Shown: positions 44,840 to 54,231, counted from the first letter of the stretch. The stretch: DNA of 64,000 nucleotides from an uncultured Tateyamaria sp. (GCF_947488715.1 NZ_CANLAG010000003.1:124001-188000), one strand, 5' to 3'. The notes: a model not told the origin generated them from the sequence alone. Program-made: numbers and translations.

Positions 44840-45834
44840 TGACAGCGCCCCGGATCGACAACCTGCAATATGCCAACTGGTCGCCCAAGATCTTTCGCCA
44901 GATGCGCGAAGGTGGGGTGGATGCGGTGCACGTGACCATCGCCTATCACGAGAATTTCCGTGAGACTGTGCTGAACTTTGAGCAGTGGAACCGGTGGTTT
45001 GAGGCCCATCCGGACCTGATCACCAAGGGGGTGTGGGCCGGTGACATCGACCGCGCCCGTGCCGCTGGTCAGACGGCGGTGTTTTTCGGGTTTCAGAACC
45101 CCAGCCCAATCGAGGACGACATTGGTCTGGTCGAAATCGTGCACAGTCTGGGCGCGCGGTTCATGCAGTTGACCTATAACAACCAGTCGTTGCTGGCGAC
45201 GGGCTGTTACGAGGCGCACGACACGGGCATCACGCGCATGGGGCGGCAGGTCATCAAGGAAATGAATCGCGTGGGCCTTGTGATCGACATGAGCCATTCG
45301 GCGGACCGGTCGACCATCGAGGCGGCAGAGCTGTCCGAGCGTCCAATTGCCATCACCCATGCCAACCCGCACGACTGGCACCCGGCTTTGCGCAACAAAC
45401 GTGATGCAGTGATCGAGGCGGTGACGTCGCACGGGGGGATGCTGGGCTTTTCGCTTTATCCGCACCACCTCAAGGACGGGTCGGACTGCACCTTGCAGTC
45501 GTTTTGCGATGCCATGGCGCGCGCGGCGGACCGTTATGGCATGGACCGGATCGGGATCGGCTCCGATCTCTGTCAGGATCAACCCGACAGCGTGGTCGAA
45601 TGGATGCGCGTAGGGCGCTGGAGCAAAGAGATCGACTATGGCGAGGGATCGGCGGCTGCGCCGGGGTTCCCCCCGATGCCCGCGTGGTTTCGCGACAACC
45701 GGGATTTCGGCAATATCGAGGACGGTCTGCGCGCCACGGGCATGAGCGCGGAGGATGTCGCTGGGATCATGGGCGGGAACTGGTACCGCTTTTATGCTGA
45801 CAACTTCACCCCGCAGGGCGCAGGCTCGGCATAG
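44839..45834 (+). CDS. Variant membrane-dipeptidase-family (M19) amidohydrolase
   Basis: A 331-residue TIM-barrel protein of the renal dipeptidase family. The later metal histidines are kept (MSHSADRS, His153; AITHANP, His174). The N-terminal HxD pair is absent (IDNLQYANWS) and the bridging Glu is replaced by Gln86 in GFQNPSPIEDD. It therefore probably binds one metal at most and may not be a dipeptidase. ATG at 44839 overlaps the aldehyde dehydrogenase stop by one base. Confidence 0.88.
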   Translation: MTAPRIDNLQYANWSPKIFRQMREGGVDAVHVTIAYHENFRETVLNFEQWNRWFEAHPDLITKGVWAGDIDRARAAGQTAVFFGFQNPSPIEDDIGLVEIVHSLGARFMQLTYNNQSLLATGCYEAHDTGITRMGRQVIKEMNRVGLVIDMSHSADRSTIEAAELSERPIAITHANPHDWHPALRNKRDAVIEAVTSHGGMLGFSLYPHHLKDGSDCTLQSFCDAMARAADRYGMDRIGIGSDLCQDQPDSVVEWMRVGRWSKEIDYGEGSAAAPGFPPMPAWFRDNRDFGNIEDGLRATGMSAEDVAGIMGGNWYRFYADNFTPQGAGSA

Positions 45835-45852
45835 GGCAAGGAGGCTGAGGAC

Positions 45853-47535
45853 ATGGCATCACCACTGGCACATCCCCCGCAGACTGCGCTGCGCAGTCCC
45901 GATCTGGTCATGCGTCTGGCGCGCATGGGGTCCTTTCATCAGTGTCGGCTGTCTTTCATGCGCACGTTGCTGCGCAAACTCAGCCGCGAGGCGTGGACGT
46001 TCGAGCGGCCCGTGTTCGACCTGGATGTCCGTGGTGTTGGCACTGCTGTCTACACGGCCAAAGGGCCTGATGGTCCACTGAGCCTCGTCTGTTTTGGCCA
46101 TGATCTGCCCGATGATCAACGTTCGGACCGGGTGATTGCGCATGCCTGGGATGCGACCTTTGCCCTGTTCGACGGTGTGCCGACACAGGACGATATCGTT
46201 CGGCTGACGGGCAATGTTCCCAAGCAAGAGGCGGGCCGTGTGTCCACGTCCGAGCTGTCGTTGAGTCGCGCAAACCGGTCCGTGCGGTTGTTTGAGCACG
46301 TGTTGACGCGGCTTGCGGCGGGGCAACAGCCGGATGCAGAGCAGATTACGCAAGTCGGCTATCTGATGCGCACCACGGCGGTCTATGGCGCGGGCAAGTT
46401 CGGTGCCGCAGACCTGACACCCGGCACGCAGCCTTTCCAGACAGAGATGTTGACGGTGTTCCTGATCCGCGCCTTTACGCTCGATCTGGTGGAACACATG
46501 GCGCGGTTGCGCGCGCCTGACACCGCGGTGACCATCGCGCCGGACCTGCGGCGCCGGTTTGGTGTTGGCAATTCAACCGGGCTGGGTATGGCGCCGTTTA
46601 TCGTCAATCATCCTGTGCTGCTGAACAACTGGATTGCGGCCCGCGAGACGGCACTGGCGCGCGTGCGTGCGGTTCCAGTTGCCACAGAGGCCGCGCAAAG
46701 GACGTTTGCGGACGTGTTGCAGCGGGCGGTCGAAAACACAGCCATCTGGACATCACAGCACCCGTTGCAGGTCGAAAAGATCGCTGCGCTTGCCGCTGAT
46801 CTGGGCGCTGTGCAGAACCATGTGGCCGGGGGTGCGTTGGTCGGGGAAAGACCGTGGGATCGGCTGTGTGACTGGTCGCAGACGCATCTGAGCCTCGAAG
46901 GGCAGGAACAGCTCGTGTCGCTGGTTCTGGAACCCTACGGCGCGCTTGTTGATGACCTGACCATGGGCATGGGCGCGGACGAAGACGCCGAATTTGCCAT
47001 CGACGGGCAAATGCGCATCGGCGACCTGCGCGTGGGCCTTGATACTGTGTTTGACTGGGCACTGGAACAGGACTGGGATGCACCCGCACAGGTCGCGCGG
47101 GTCTGGTACACCTCTGAGGAAAAGCTGGAACCGCGGCTGGGTGAACGGTTTGACGAACCCATCGAGCCTTATGAGCAACCGTTGTCACCTGCACGGGATG
47201 CGGCGGCGCTTGCGCAGGATTTGCAGCAATGGTCGTCGACAGAGCCGGTGGCCGCGTTTTTGCTGCGCCACCCGGAACATCGCCACATGGTGCGGCGGGT
47301 CCAAATCGCGATGCGCCATCCCTATGCCGAGATCCGCGACAACACGATTGCGGCGGACATGCTGCCGATTGACTTGCTGCGCTGCAAACTGTCGTTCTTT
47401 GGCGCCACCCATTTCGACCCGCGATCCGACCGTTGGGTGCGGATCACGATGTTCCAGAACGCGCCGTTTCCGCACGAATTGAGCCATGTGCAGGAGGATG
47501 ACTGGGCCTATCCCGCGCAGGCGGCGGGCGGGTGA
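45853..47535 (+). CDS. 560-residue unknown protein of the ALDH/DUF3726 cluster
   Basis: A soluble-looking protein with no signal peptide or membrane segment. Conserved-looking parts are LMRTTAVYGAGKFGAADL near residue 175, RRRFGVGNSTGLGMAPFI near 235 and a C-terminal CKLSFFGATHFDPRSDRW. An AAGGAGG site lies nine bases before the ATG, and the gene follows the M19-type gene by 18 bases. Its stop overlaps the DUF3726 start (TGATG). I recognise no catalytic signature; its neighbours suggest an enzyme or assembly factor in the same pathway. Confidence 0.82.
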   Translation: MASPLAHPPQTALRSPDLVMRLARMGSFHQCRLSFMRTLLRKLSREAWTFERPVFDLDVRGVGTAVYTAKGPDGPLSLVCFGHDLPDDQRSDRVIAHAWDATFALFDGVPTQDDIVRLTGNVPKQEAGRVSTSELSLSRANRSVRLFEHVLTRLAAGQQPDAEQITQVGYLMRTTAVYGAGKFGAADLTPGTQPFQTEMLTVFLIRAFTLDLVEHMARLRAPDTAVTIAPDLRRRFGVGNSTGLGMAPFIVNHPVLLNNWIAARETALARVRAVPVATEAAQRTFADVLQRAVENTAIWTSQHPLQVEKIAALAADLGAVQNHVAGGALVGERPWDRLCDWSQTHLSLEGQEQLVSLVLEPYGALVDDLTMGMGADEDAEFAIDGQMRIGDLRVGLDTVFDWALEQDWDAPAQVARVWYTSEEKLEPRLGERFDEPIEPYEQPLSPARDAAALAQDLQQWSSTEPVAAFLLRHPEHRHMVRRVQIAMRHPYAEIRDNTIAADMLPIDLLRCKLSFFGATHFDPRSDRWVRITMFQNAPFPHELSHVQEDDWAYPAQAAGG

Positions 47536-48167
47536 TGTATTCGCTGAACGAGATTGAGGCCCTGTCCAAACGGGCAGCACGTGGGGCGGGCTTGCCCTGG
47601 GGCTTGGCCGAAGAGGCGGGCAAAGCCACGCGGTGCTTGTCCGCCTGGGGCAAGCGCGGGCCTGAATTGCTGGCGGCGCTGTTGGCTCAGATCGACACGG
47701 TGCGCTATGCCGACGCCTTGCCGCTCTCGGATGAGGGGCCGTGGCGTGGCGCTTGCGGTTGGGTGTGTCCCATTGCGGCGGGGGCCGCGGTGTCGGATCG
47801 GGCAGCGGTTCTTGCGGCCGGGGGCGATGTGACGCTCGGGCGCACGGCGTGTCCCGATGTATTGGTGCCATTTGTGTCGATGGCGGCGGTGCAAGCTGGT
47901 GTGGTTTTGCGGGTAAAATGGGCGCGTTCTTGGTGCGACGTGTATCCAGATGGCACCGCTGTTTGGGGCGGTGACGGGGATGAACGCATGGCGTGGGCGG
48001 ATCAGGTGACTGTTGTGCCTCCGCCAGAGGCGGCGCGGGCTGCACAGGATGCGCCCGCACGGTGCCCGACGGACCTCGAAGCGTGGCAGGCGTTGATCGA
48101 CTTTGGCCACCGCACGCTTGCCCCAAACACCGAAGCGTCGCGTGCAGCGGGCGCCGGGCCTGCCTGA
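47535..48167 (+). CDS. DUF3726-type protein
   Basis: A 210-residue protein whose N-terminus MYSLNEIEALSKRAARGAG and following LAEEAGKATRCLSAWGKRG match the family I know as DUF3726. It contains several Cys (CGWVCP, SWCDVYPDG) that could bind a metal or cofactor. It is coupled to the 560-residue protein by a one-base overlap and ends where the convergent XRE gene ends. Function unknown. Confidence 0.8.
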   Translation: MYSLNEIEALSKRAARGAGLPWGLAEEAGKATRCLSAWGKRGPELLAALLAQIDTVRYADALPLSDEGPWRGACGWVCPIAAGAAVSDRAAVLAAGGDVTLGRTACPDVLVPFVSMAAVQAGVVLRVKWARSWCDVYPDGTAVWGGDGDERMAWADQVTVVPPPEAARAAQDAPARCPTDLEAWQALIDFGHRTLAPNTEASRAAGAGPA

Positions 48168-48923
48168 CTAGGCCACGCCCGCCAGAGTGCGCAGCACCGC
48201 CGCGCTGGCGGCATCCGTGGGAAAGTACAGTTCGACCCGCAGATCATCCAACAGAACATCGTCGGGCGTGCCAAGCTGGGCAATCGTGGCGAAAACCGAC
48301 AGACGAAACGCGCCGGTGTTGAGGATGGTCGGGATCACAGGCCCGATGGGCGTGCGTTGGCGGCGCGGAACTGTGGCAAGGTGGTCGGCAACGTGGTCCA
48401 GTGCTGCTATGCCACCCTGTGCCGCGCTTTCTGTGCGCAAACGCTGGCAGGTGTGATGCGCCACGTCGGCCCAGTTCTCAATCACCTCGGGCAAACTGGC
48501 GGACATCATCAGGTCTAGCAGGCTGTCGCCGGGCCCGACCCCCAGACCGCCAAAAAGTGCAGCGGCCGGCCCGTTCATGTCCACAACCGTCCACAGCTTG
48601 TCGATGGCAAGTGCGGGGAAGGGGGCGTGCGCCTTGAGCATGTGATCCACGGCGGCACGGATCGGGGCCATGTCCGCCGCATCCCAGGCCCGCGCCGGGT
48701 AGCGTGCGGCAAATCCGGCATGGGTCAGCATCTGATTGCGCGCATCCAGCGGTAGGGTCAGCGCATCGCACAGCCGCCCGATCATGTCGCGGCTGGGATG
48801 CGCGCGCCCGCTTTCCAGAAAAGAGATGTGGCGCGCGGACACGTCCGCTTCGCCCGCGAGATCAAGTTGGCTAAAGCGTCTTGCCTTGCGCCAGGTGCGC
48901 AATGTGCCTGGGAAATCCGTCAT
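48168..48923 (-). CDS. XRE-family regulator with MmyB-like ligand domain
   Basis: A 251-residue protein. The helix-turn-helix is at residues 8-62 (RFSQLDLAGEADVSARHISF), followed by an MmyB-type ligand-binding domain (ALAIDKLWTVVDMNGPAAALF). Relatives bind fatty acids or other small ligands. It is divergent from the small membrane protein at 49031, a possible target, and its stop abuts the DUF3726 stop. Confidence 0.88.
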   Translation of the reverse strand: MTDFPGTLRTWRKARRFSQLDLAGEADVSARHISFLESGRAHPSRDMIGRLCDALTLPLDARNQMLTHAGFAARYPARAWDAADMAPIRAAVDHMLKAHAPFPALAIDKLWTVVDMNGPAAALFGGLGVGPGDSLLDLMMSASLPEVIENWADVAHHTCQRLRTESAAQGGIAALDHVADHLATVPRRQRTPIGPVIPTILNTGAFRLSVFATIAQLGTPDDVLLDDLRVELYFPTDAASAAVLRTLAGVA

Positions 48924-49030
48924 GCGCGCAGCTTAGCGGGTCGTGTGCCCTCAAACCATTACCTGCGAGGTAATTGATCGCTGTCCTGCACCTGACCTAG
49001 GCCACGTATCGCAACACATGGAGACAGCGC

Positions 49031-49450
49031 ATGACCCAAGACTTCCACAAATTCTGGCTCAAGATCACTGCCGTGGTGATCGGCTCTTTTGGGCCGGTGT
49101 TCTTTTTCGGGACGATGGCCGCAACATCAGAGCCTGCGCGGTGGACGCTTGACCTGATCAGCTGGCCGTTGAACGGCCTGCCGACATATGACGCCTACGG
49201 GACGCGGTTTCTGTCGGCGCTGGCGGGTGGTTTCCTGCTTGGGTGGGGTGTCACGATCTGGTGTTTGCAGGCGTGGGTTTACGACGCGGCACCCGAAGGC
49301 GTGCGGCGGACCGTGTTGACGGGTCTGCTGGCGTGGTACGTTCTGGACAGTGCGGGGTCGATTGCATCCGGTACGGCGTCCAACGCGCTGTTCAACCTGT
49401 TGGTTCTTGGGGCGGCTGTTGGGCCGTTGTGGCGGCCAGCACGCGCCTGA
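49031..49450 (+). CDS. Small membrane protein of unknown function
   Basis: A 139-residue protein with about four hydrophobic segments (IGSFGPVFFFGTM, ALAGGFLLGWGVTIWC, TGLLAWYVLDSAG and ALFNLLVLGAAVG). It is divergent from the XRE regulator with 107 bases between, so the regulator may control it. Family not recognised. Confidence 0.75.
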   Translation: MTQDFHKFWLKITAVVIGSFGPVFFFGTMAATSEPARWTLDLISWPLNGLPTYDAYGTRFLSALAGGFLLGWGVTIWCLQAWVYDAAPEGVRRTVLTGLLAWYVLDSAGSIASGTASNALFNLLVLGAAVGPLWRPARA

Positions 49451-49794
49451 TTTCTCGTAGGCAACGAATCGACTAGGCAAAAATGCAACCTGTGGTAGGT
49501 TGACGTATTGGTTAAGTGATTTGGAGTCATCATCCTACCCCTCTGTGCACCCGACCGGCTGCACATGCCCTGCGCCAACTGCATCTGTGACGTATCGCCT
49601 ATTTCGGCGGCCCTTGCAGCAGTTCGCCGACCCCGATCACCGCACGATCAATTCACAAGCTTCCACTCACGCGGAACCGGGGGCCGATTTTTCGGCCCCC
49701 GCACGCGCGACCCGACGGGGCCGCGGGCGCTTTTGTCACTGGTCACCACCGGGTCTGGCCCCTAAAACAGGCCCGACACGGGAAGGAGAGCCCA
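49451..49794. other. 344-base gene-free region upstream of hisC
   Basis: No convincing coding sequence. It contains a perfect 10-bp GC-rich hairpin at 49678-49701 with a T-rich loop but no T tail, and it ends in an AAGGAGAG site before hisC. It may hold the hisC promoter and a leader structure. Confidence 0.5.
49678..49701. other. Perfect GC-rich hairpin in the hisC leader region
   Basis: CGGGGGCCGA (49678-49687), loop TTTT, TCGGCCCCCG (49692-49701). A 10-bp perfect stem 94 bases before hisC. It could stabilise or pause the leader transcript or end a transcript from 49031. Confidence 0.45.
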
Positions 49795-50883
49795 ATGACC
49801 AGCATAACGCCACAGCCCGGCATCATGGACATCGCCCTTTATCAGGGGGGTGCGTCGCATCTGGCTGGCGTTGAACATGTGCTCAAGCTGAGTTCGAACG
49901 AAAACCCGGCTGGCCCCGTCCCGAGCGCGATACGCGCGCTGTCCGAGGCGGCCGCAGGTATGCATCTTTACCCCTCGACCGATCACGCGTCCCTGCGCGG
50001 GGCCATTGCCCAGACCTGGGGTGTGGCACCGGAGCGCGTGATTTGCGGTGTGGGATCGGACGAAGTGCTGCAATTTGTGACACAGGCGTTTTCCGGTCCC
50101 GGAGACGAGATCATACACACGGAACACGGATTTTCGATGTACCCCATTCTGGCAAAGATGGCGGGGGCAACCCCCGTGTGCGTGCCGGAAAATGAACGGG
50201 TTGTGGATGTGAATGCGATATTGGGTGCGGTCACTGACCGGACCCGTATTGTGTTGCTGACCAACCCCGGCAATCCAACTGGCACACGCCTGCCTGATGC
50301 CGAATTGATGCGGCTGGCCGATGACTTGCCCGCCCATGTGATCCTCGTGATCGACGCGGCCTATGCCGAATATGCAGACGGGTATAATGGTGGACTTTCT
50401 CTGGCTGAAATACGTTCCAACGTGTTGATGACACGCACGTTTTCCAAGATTTACGGTCTGGGCGGTTTGCGCGTGGGTTGGGGTTACGGTCCACAAGAGT
50501 TGATCGACGTGATGAACCGTATTCGCCAGCCCTTTAACCTGTCGACCGTCGCGCTTGCGGCTTCGAAAGCGGCGGTTCTGGATACCGATTGGGTCGCGGA
50601 ATGTGCGGCCCGCAACGCGGAACAACGTGCGCGCCTGACCGGTGCGTTGCGGCAATTGGGTCTGGCCTGTGATGACAGCGAGACAAACTTTGTACTGGCC
50701 CGCGCAGGGTCGGTGGCAGAGGCGGACGCCGCCGAGGCCGCGCTGAACGCGGATGGTATCCTGGTGCGGCGGGTTGCCGGTTATGGGTTCCCCGAAGGCT
50801 TGCGGATCACGGTTGGGGACGCGGACCAAACGGGCCGCGTGATTGCCGCGCTGACACGCTGGCGCGAAGAGGCGGCGGCATGA
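49795..50883 (+). CDS. hisC: Histidinol-phosphate aminotransferase
   Basis: A 362-residue PLP-dependent class II aminotransferase. The SSNENPAGPVPSA N-terminus, the LTNPGNPTGT motif and the PLP lysine in RTFSKIYGLGGLRVGWGYG are clear. It is followed by tyrA with an ATGA overlap; in such pairs the enzyme may also act on imidazole acetol phosphate and on aromatic keto acids (prephenate or phenylpyruvate), so its role may cover tyrosine and phenylalanine synthesis. Confidence 0.93.
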   Translation: MTSITPQPGIMDIALYQGGASHLAGVEHVLKLSSNENPAGPVPSAIRALSEAAAGMHLYPSTDHASLRGAIAQTWGVAPERVICGVGSDEVLQFVTQAFSGPGDEIIHTEHGFSMYPILAKMAGATPVCVPENERVVDVNAILGAVTDRTRIVLLTNPGNPTGTRLPDAELMRLADDLPAHVILVIDAAYAEYADGYNGGLSLAEIRSNVLMTRTFSKIYGLGGLRVGWGYGPQELIDVMNRIRQPFNLSTVALAASKAAVLDTDWVAECAARNAEQRARLTGALRQLGLACDDSETNFVLARAGSVAEADAAEAALNADGILVRRVAGYGFPEGLRITVGDADQTGRVIAALTRWREEAAA

Positions 50884-51791
50884 TGTACAACCGTGTGGCC
50901 CTGATCGGGCTTGGGCTGATTGCCTCGTCCATGTTTTGGGCGATGAAACGTGGGCAGATTGCGGGTGAAGTCACGGGCTATGCCCGCACCGCAGACACGC
51001 GGGACACGGCGCGCCGCATTGGCCTGTGTGACCGCGTTTGCGACAGCGTGGCCGAAGCCGTCGAAGGCGCGGACCTGATCGTTTTGTGTGTGCCGGTTGG
51101 GGTCATGGGCGCGGTCGCGGCAGAGATGGCGCCGCATCTGGCCCCCGGCGCCACAGTCACCGATGTCGGGTCGGTCAAACGCGCCGTGATTGACGCCGTG
51201 GGTCCGCATTTGCCCGAAGGTGTGCATTTCGTGCCGGGTCACCCCATGGCCGGTACAGAACACTCAGGGCCAGAGTCGGGTTTCGCCGAACTCTTCGACA
51301 ATCGTTGGTGCCTCTTGGTTCCTGCCGAGGGCAGTGATCCGTCCGCAGTTGCGAAACTGCGCGCCTTTTGGGAGGCGCTGGGGTCGAATGTCGAGCAGAT
51401 GGAACCGGATCACCACGATCTTGTCTGCGCGGTGACCAGCCATGCGCCGCACCTTATCGCCTACACGATGGTTGGCGTGGCCGATGACCTGCGACGCGTG
51501 ACCGACAGTGAGGTGATCAAGTTCTCGGCCGCCGGGTTTCGGGACTTTACCCGCATTGCCGCGTCGGATCCGACCATGTGGCGAGACGTGTTTTTGACAA
51601 ACAAGGACGCGACGCTGGAAATTCTGGGCCGTTTCACCGAAGAGCTGTTTGCCCTGCAACGGGCCATCCGCACCGGCGACGGGGACCACCTGCACGACTA
51701 TTTCACCCGCACGCGCGCCATTCGTCGTGGGATCATTGAGGCGGGACAGGACACCGATGCGCCCGACTTTGGCCGTGGGAGCAAGCGGTGA
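50880..51791 (+). CDS. tyrA: Prephenate/arogenate dehydrogenase
   Basis: A 303-residue NAD(P)-dependent dehydrogenase of tyrosine synthesis. The Rossmann motif VALIGLGLIASSMFWAMKRG is at the N-terminus, and GHPMAGTEHSGPESGF and the SHAPHLIAYTMV helix mark the substrate site. It overlaps hisC and the extensin-like gene by four bases. No ACT regulatory domain is present. Confidence 0.94.
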   Translation: MMYNRVALIGLGLIASSMFWAMKRGQIAGEVTGYARTADTRDTARRIGLCDRVCDSVAEAVEGADLIVLCVPVGVMGAVAAEMAPHLAPGATVTDVGSVKRAVIDAVGPHLPEGVHFVPGHPMAGTEHSGPESGFAELFDNRWCLLVPAEGSDPSAVAKLRAFWEALGSNVEQMEPDHHDLVCAVTSHAPHLIAYTMVGVADDLRRVTDSEVIKFSAAGFRDFTRIAASDPTMWRDVFLTNKDATLEILGRFTEELFALQRAIRTGDGDHLHDYFTRTRAIRRGIIEAGQDTDAPDFGRGSKR

Positions 51792-52549
51792 GAGCCCTTG
51801 CGCTGATATGCGTGGTTCTGGCGGGCGCTGTTGCGGCTGGGCCGGACATCTCAAAGCGGCCAGTGGCGCGGGCGGGAACAGATGCGCGCAACACGAGCGT
51901 ACCGGTGCCCAATCTGGAACAAGTTGTTGTCGCGGCAGCTCTGCCTGTGCCTCAGAGCACGTTGCGCCCCAATTTACGTCCCGGTGCCATTGTGCAGCGC
52001 GCTATGGGGCGTCGCGCCGAACGGCGCAAGGGGCAGGTGTGTGGCGATCCCGAGCTCCAAGGCGACGTCGTTGGGGCCGTTCCGGGGCGCATCGCGGGCT
52101 GCGGCATTGCCGAAGCGGTGCGGCTGAAATCAGTGGCAGGTGTCACGCTGAGCCAACCCGCGCTGATGGATTGCAACACGGCCAAAGCATTGAAGCAATG
52201 GACAGAAAACGGGGCCAAGCCCGCGCTGCGCCGTGTCGGTGGTGGGCTGTCGGAATACCGCGTTGCTGCGCACTACGCCTGCCGGACGCGCAACAACCAA
52301 CCCGGCGCGCGCATCTCGGAACATGGCAAGGGGCGCGCCATCGACATCTCTGCCTTTACCATGCGTGACGGCACCCGCCTGACGGTTCTCAATGATTGGA
52401 ATTCGCGGCATGGGCGGGCACTGAAATCCATGCACCGGGCGGCGTGCGGTCCCTTCGGCACTGTGCTTGGCCCCAATGCGGACCGGTTTCACCGTGACCA
52501 CTTCCACTTTGACACGGCGCGGTATCGCAGCGGGTCTTACTGCCGGTAA
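51788..52549 (+). CDS. Extensin-like C-domain protein (peptidase M15-like fold)
   Basis: A 253-residue exported protein. A short signal peptide (RALALICVVLAGAVAA) is followed by a variable stretch and the extensin-like C domain (about residues 110-253), which has the M15-type metal motifs SEHGKGRAIDIS and DHFHFD. Family members are likely cell-wall or peptidoglycan enzymes. The GTG start overlaps the tyrA stop (GTGA). Confidence 0.86.
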   Translation: MRALALICVVLAGAVAAGPDISKRPVARAGTDARNTSVPVPNLEQVVVAAALPVPQSTLRPNLRPGAIVQRAMGRRAERRKGQVCGDPELQGDVVGAVPGRIAGCGIAEAVRLKSVAGVTLSQPALMDCNTAKALKQWTENGAKPALRRVGGGLSEYRVAAHYACRTRNNQPGARISEHGKGRAIDISAFTMRDGTRLTVLNDWNSRHGRALKSMHRAACGPFGTVLGPNADRFHRDHFHFDTARYRSGSYCR

Positions 52550-52562
52550 CGCCTGCGCTGTG

Positions 52563-53561
52563 TCAGCGGATGATCAACCGTGGCGCCGGGGCGATGGGAA
52601 TAAAGCCGAGCCGTACCGCACCACCGTCGAGTGTCAGTTCCACATCCAGCGTTTCCGCATTGCCTGACGCACCGGCAAGGGCGTTCAGGATGCCCTCGGC
52701 CTGCCCACGCAGTTGCGGCGGCAGAATGCCTGCGGTTTGCGCCACGTCCAGCATGGCACGCCAGTTCTCGGCCTGAATGGCGACGGTGCCTGTTGGCACA
52801 CCCGTCTGATCAACGTCCAACGCCGCCGACAGGTTCAGCCGCAAGTCGCCCCAGCGCGCCTCTGCCAAATGCAGGTCGATGCGGCGCGGTTGAGGGCGGG
52901 CCTGATCAAGGGCGCGGCGGTCCCATGCGGTATCAAACGTCACGGTCGCCTGCATTTGCAAGCTGTCAAAAGCGGCCGGAATGCTGTCGGGCAGGCGCAG
53001 TGCCGCGCGCGTTGCATCGCCGGGCGCAAAGGTGTCGGCCCGCGCAACAAGGTCGTAAGTTGCCCCCTCTGTCTGGGTCATGGTGAGCGTCAGCGCATCC
53101 GCAGACATTTGCACACCCGATGCGTCACTCACTTGCCAAGCGCCAGCGGTCCAACCCAGTGCCTCCAGTTCGAGGGCCGTGCCGGGATGGAGCTGCAGCG
53201 CCATCGTTCCGCCCTGCATGGTCAGTGTCGAACGGCCCAGGGGGGAGGCGAGCAGGATAGGCCCGTCATCCAGTTGGACGGTTACGTCGCCGGGCCACCA
53301 CGCGGGTGCGCTGATGTCCAAAGCGGCGGTCTCAACCGCAAGGCCAGCGTCAGGATCGGCCACGGCGATGTCGCGCAAACCCGCACGCAGGGTCAACGGG
53401 AAACCGCCGCCCTCGACGGTGCCCAGATCGGCTTGCCAGCCTTCGGCGGCACGGTCGTCGAACCAGGCCTCGACGCCGCCACGCAAACCAGCCGAGGCCA
53501 GCCACCACCAACCGCACCACGCCAGCAGTGCCAGCATCACAACCCAAAGGATTTTGCGCAT
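52563..53561 (-). CDS. DUF2125-type exported protein
   Basis: A 332-residue protein with an N-terminal hydrophobic anchor (ILWVVMLALLAWCGWWWL) and a long beta-rich body typical of DUF2125 proteins, related to AsmA-like envelope families. ATG at 53561 is chosen because it starts the hydrophobic segment; the frame is open upstream only by chance. It is convergent with the extensin-like gene. Confidence 0.85.
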   Translation of the reverse strand: MRKILWVVMLALLAWCGWWWLASAGLRGGVEAWFDDRAAEGWQADLGTVEGGGFPLTLRAGLRDIAVADPDAGLAVETAALDISAPAWWPGDVTVQLDDGPILLASPLGRSTLTMQGGTMALQLHPGTALELEALGWTAGAWQVSDASGVQMSADALTLTMTQTEGATYDLVARADTFAPGDATRAALRLPDSIPAAFDSLQMQATVTFDTAWDRRALDQARPQPRRIDLHLAEARWGDLRLNLSAALDVDQTGVPTGTVAIQAENWRAMLDVAQTAGILPPQLRGQAEGILNALAGASGNAETLDVELTLDGGAVRLGFIPIAPAPRLIIR

Positions 53562-53626
53562 TGGCCCTCTTTCCCTCTGATCCGAAATCGGGTCTACCCC
53601 ACCCGGTGCAAAGAGGACCAGAGAGA

Positions 53627-54157
53627 ATGAGCATGTGGGTATTTGGCTATGGCAGCCTGTTGTGGAACCCTGGCTTTGACGTGGCCGAAGAGGTGATGGC
53701 GACATTGCCCGGCTGGGCGCGGTCGTTCTGCATGCGGTCGATCCACCACCGGGGTTCCGAGGCGGAGCCGGGGTTGGTCCTGGCCCTTGATGCCGTGCCG
53801 GAGGCACAGTGCGCAGGTGTGGCCCTGCGCGTGGCCCCCGGAACCGAAGATGCCACGCTGGAATATCTGCGCGCACGCGAATTGATCTCGTCAGCCTACC
53901 TTGAACGCGACCTGGAGTTGACGCTGGCCGACGGTCGTATCGTCACGGCTGTCACCTATGTCATCGACCCGGACCACGCGCAGTATTGCGGCGGCCTACC
54001 GCTCGAAGAGCAGGCGCAGATCATCGCGCATGCGGTCGGCGGGCGGGGGCCAAACCGTGATTATCTCTACAACACGGCGCAGCATCTGGCGGACATGGGC
54101 GTGGCGGACCCCGACCTTGATTGGCTGTCACGCCGCGTCGCAGCGATTTCGGCATAA
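53627..54157 (+). CDS. ChaC-like gamma-glutamylcyclotransferase
   Basis: A 176-residue protein with the substrate-loop motif FGYGSLLWNPGF at the N-terminus and the catalytic-region Glu in YLRARELISSAYLER. ChaC enzymes cleave glutathione to 5-oxoproline and Cys-Gly. It is divergent from the DUF2125 gene with 65 bases between and lies upstream of the MotA-like gene. Confidence 0.9.
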   Translation: MSMWVFGYGSLLWNPGFDVAEEVMATLPGWARSFCMRSIHHRGSEAEPGLVLALDAVPEAQCAGVALRVAPGTEDATLEYLRARELISSAYLERDLELTLADGRIVTAVTYVIDPDHAQYCGGLPLEEQAQIIAHAVGGRGPNRDYLYNTAQHLADMGVADPDLDWLSRRVAAISA

Positions 54158-54231
54158 ATGCTTGGCGCTTTTGCCTAAAACCCGATAGATTACCGCGAAA
54201 CCAGAGCAGAATAGGGGTCAGGAGCCAGCCC

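Noticed and set aside
49565-49765. Possible 66-codon gene before hisC
   Set aside because: No ribosome-binding site, and composition like non-coding GC-rich DNA.
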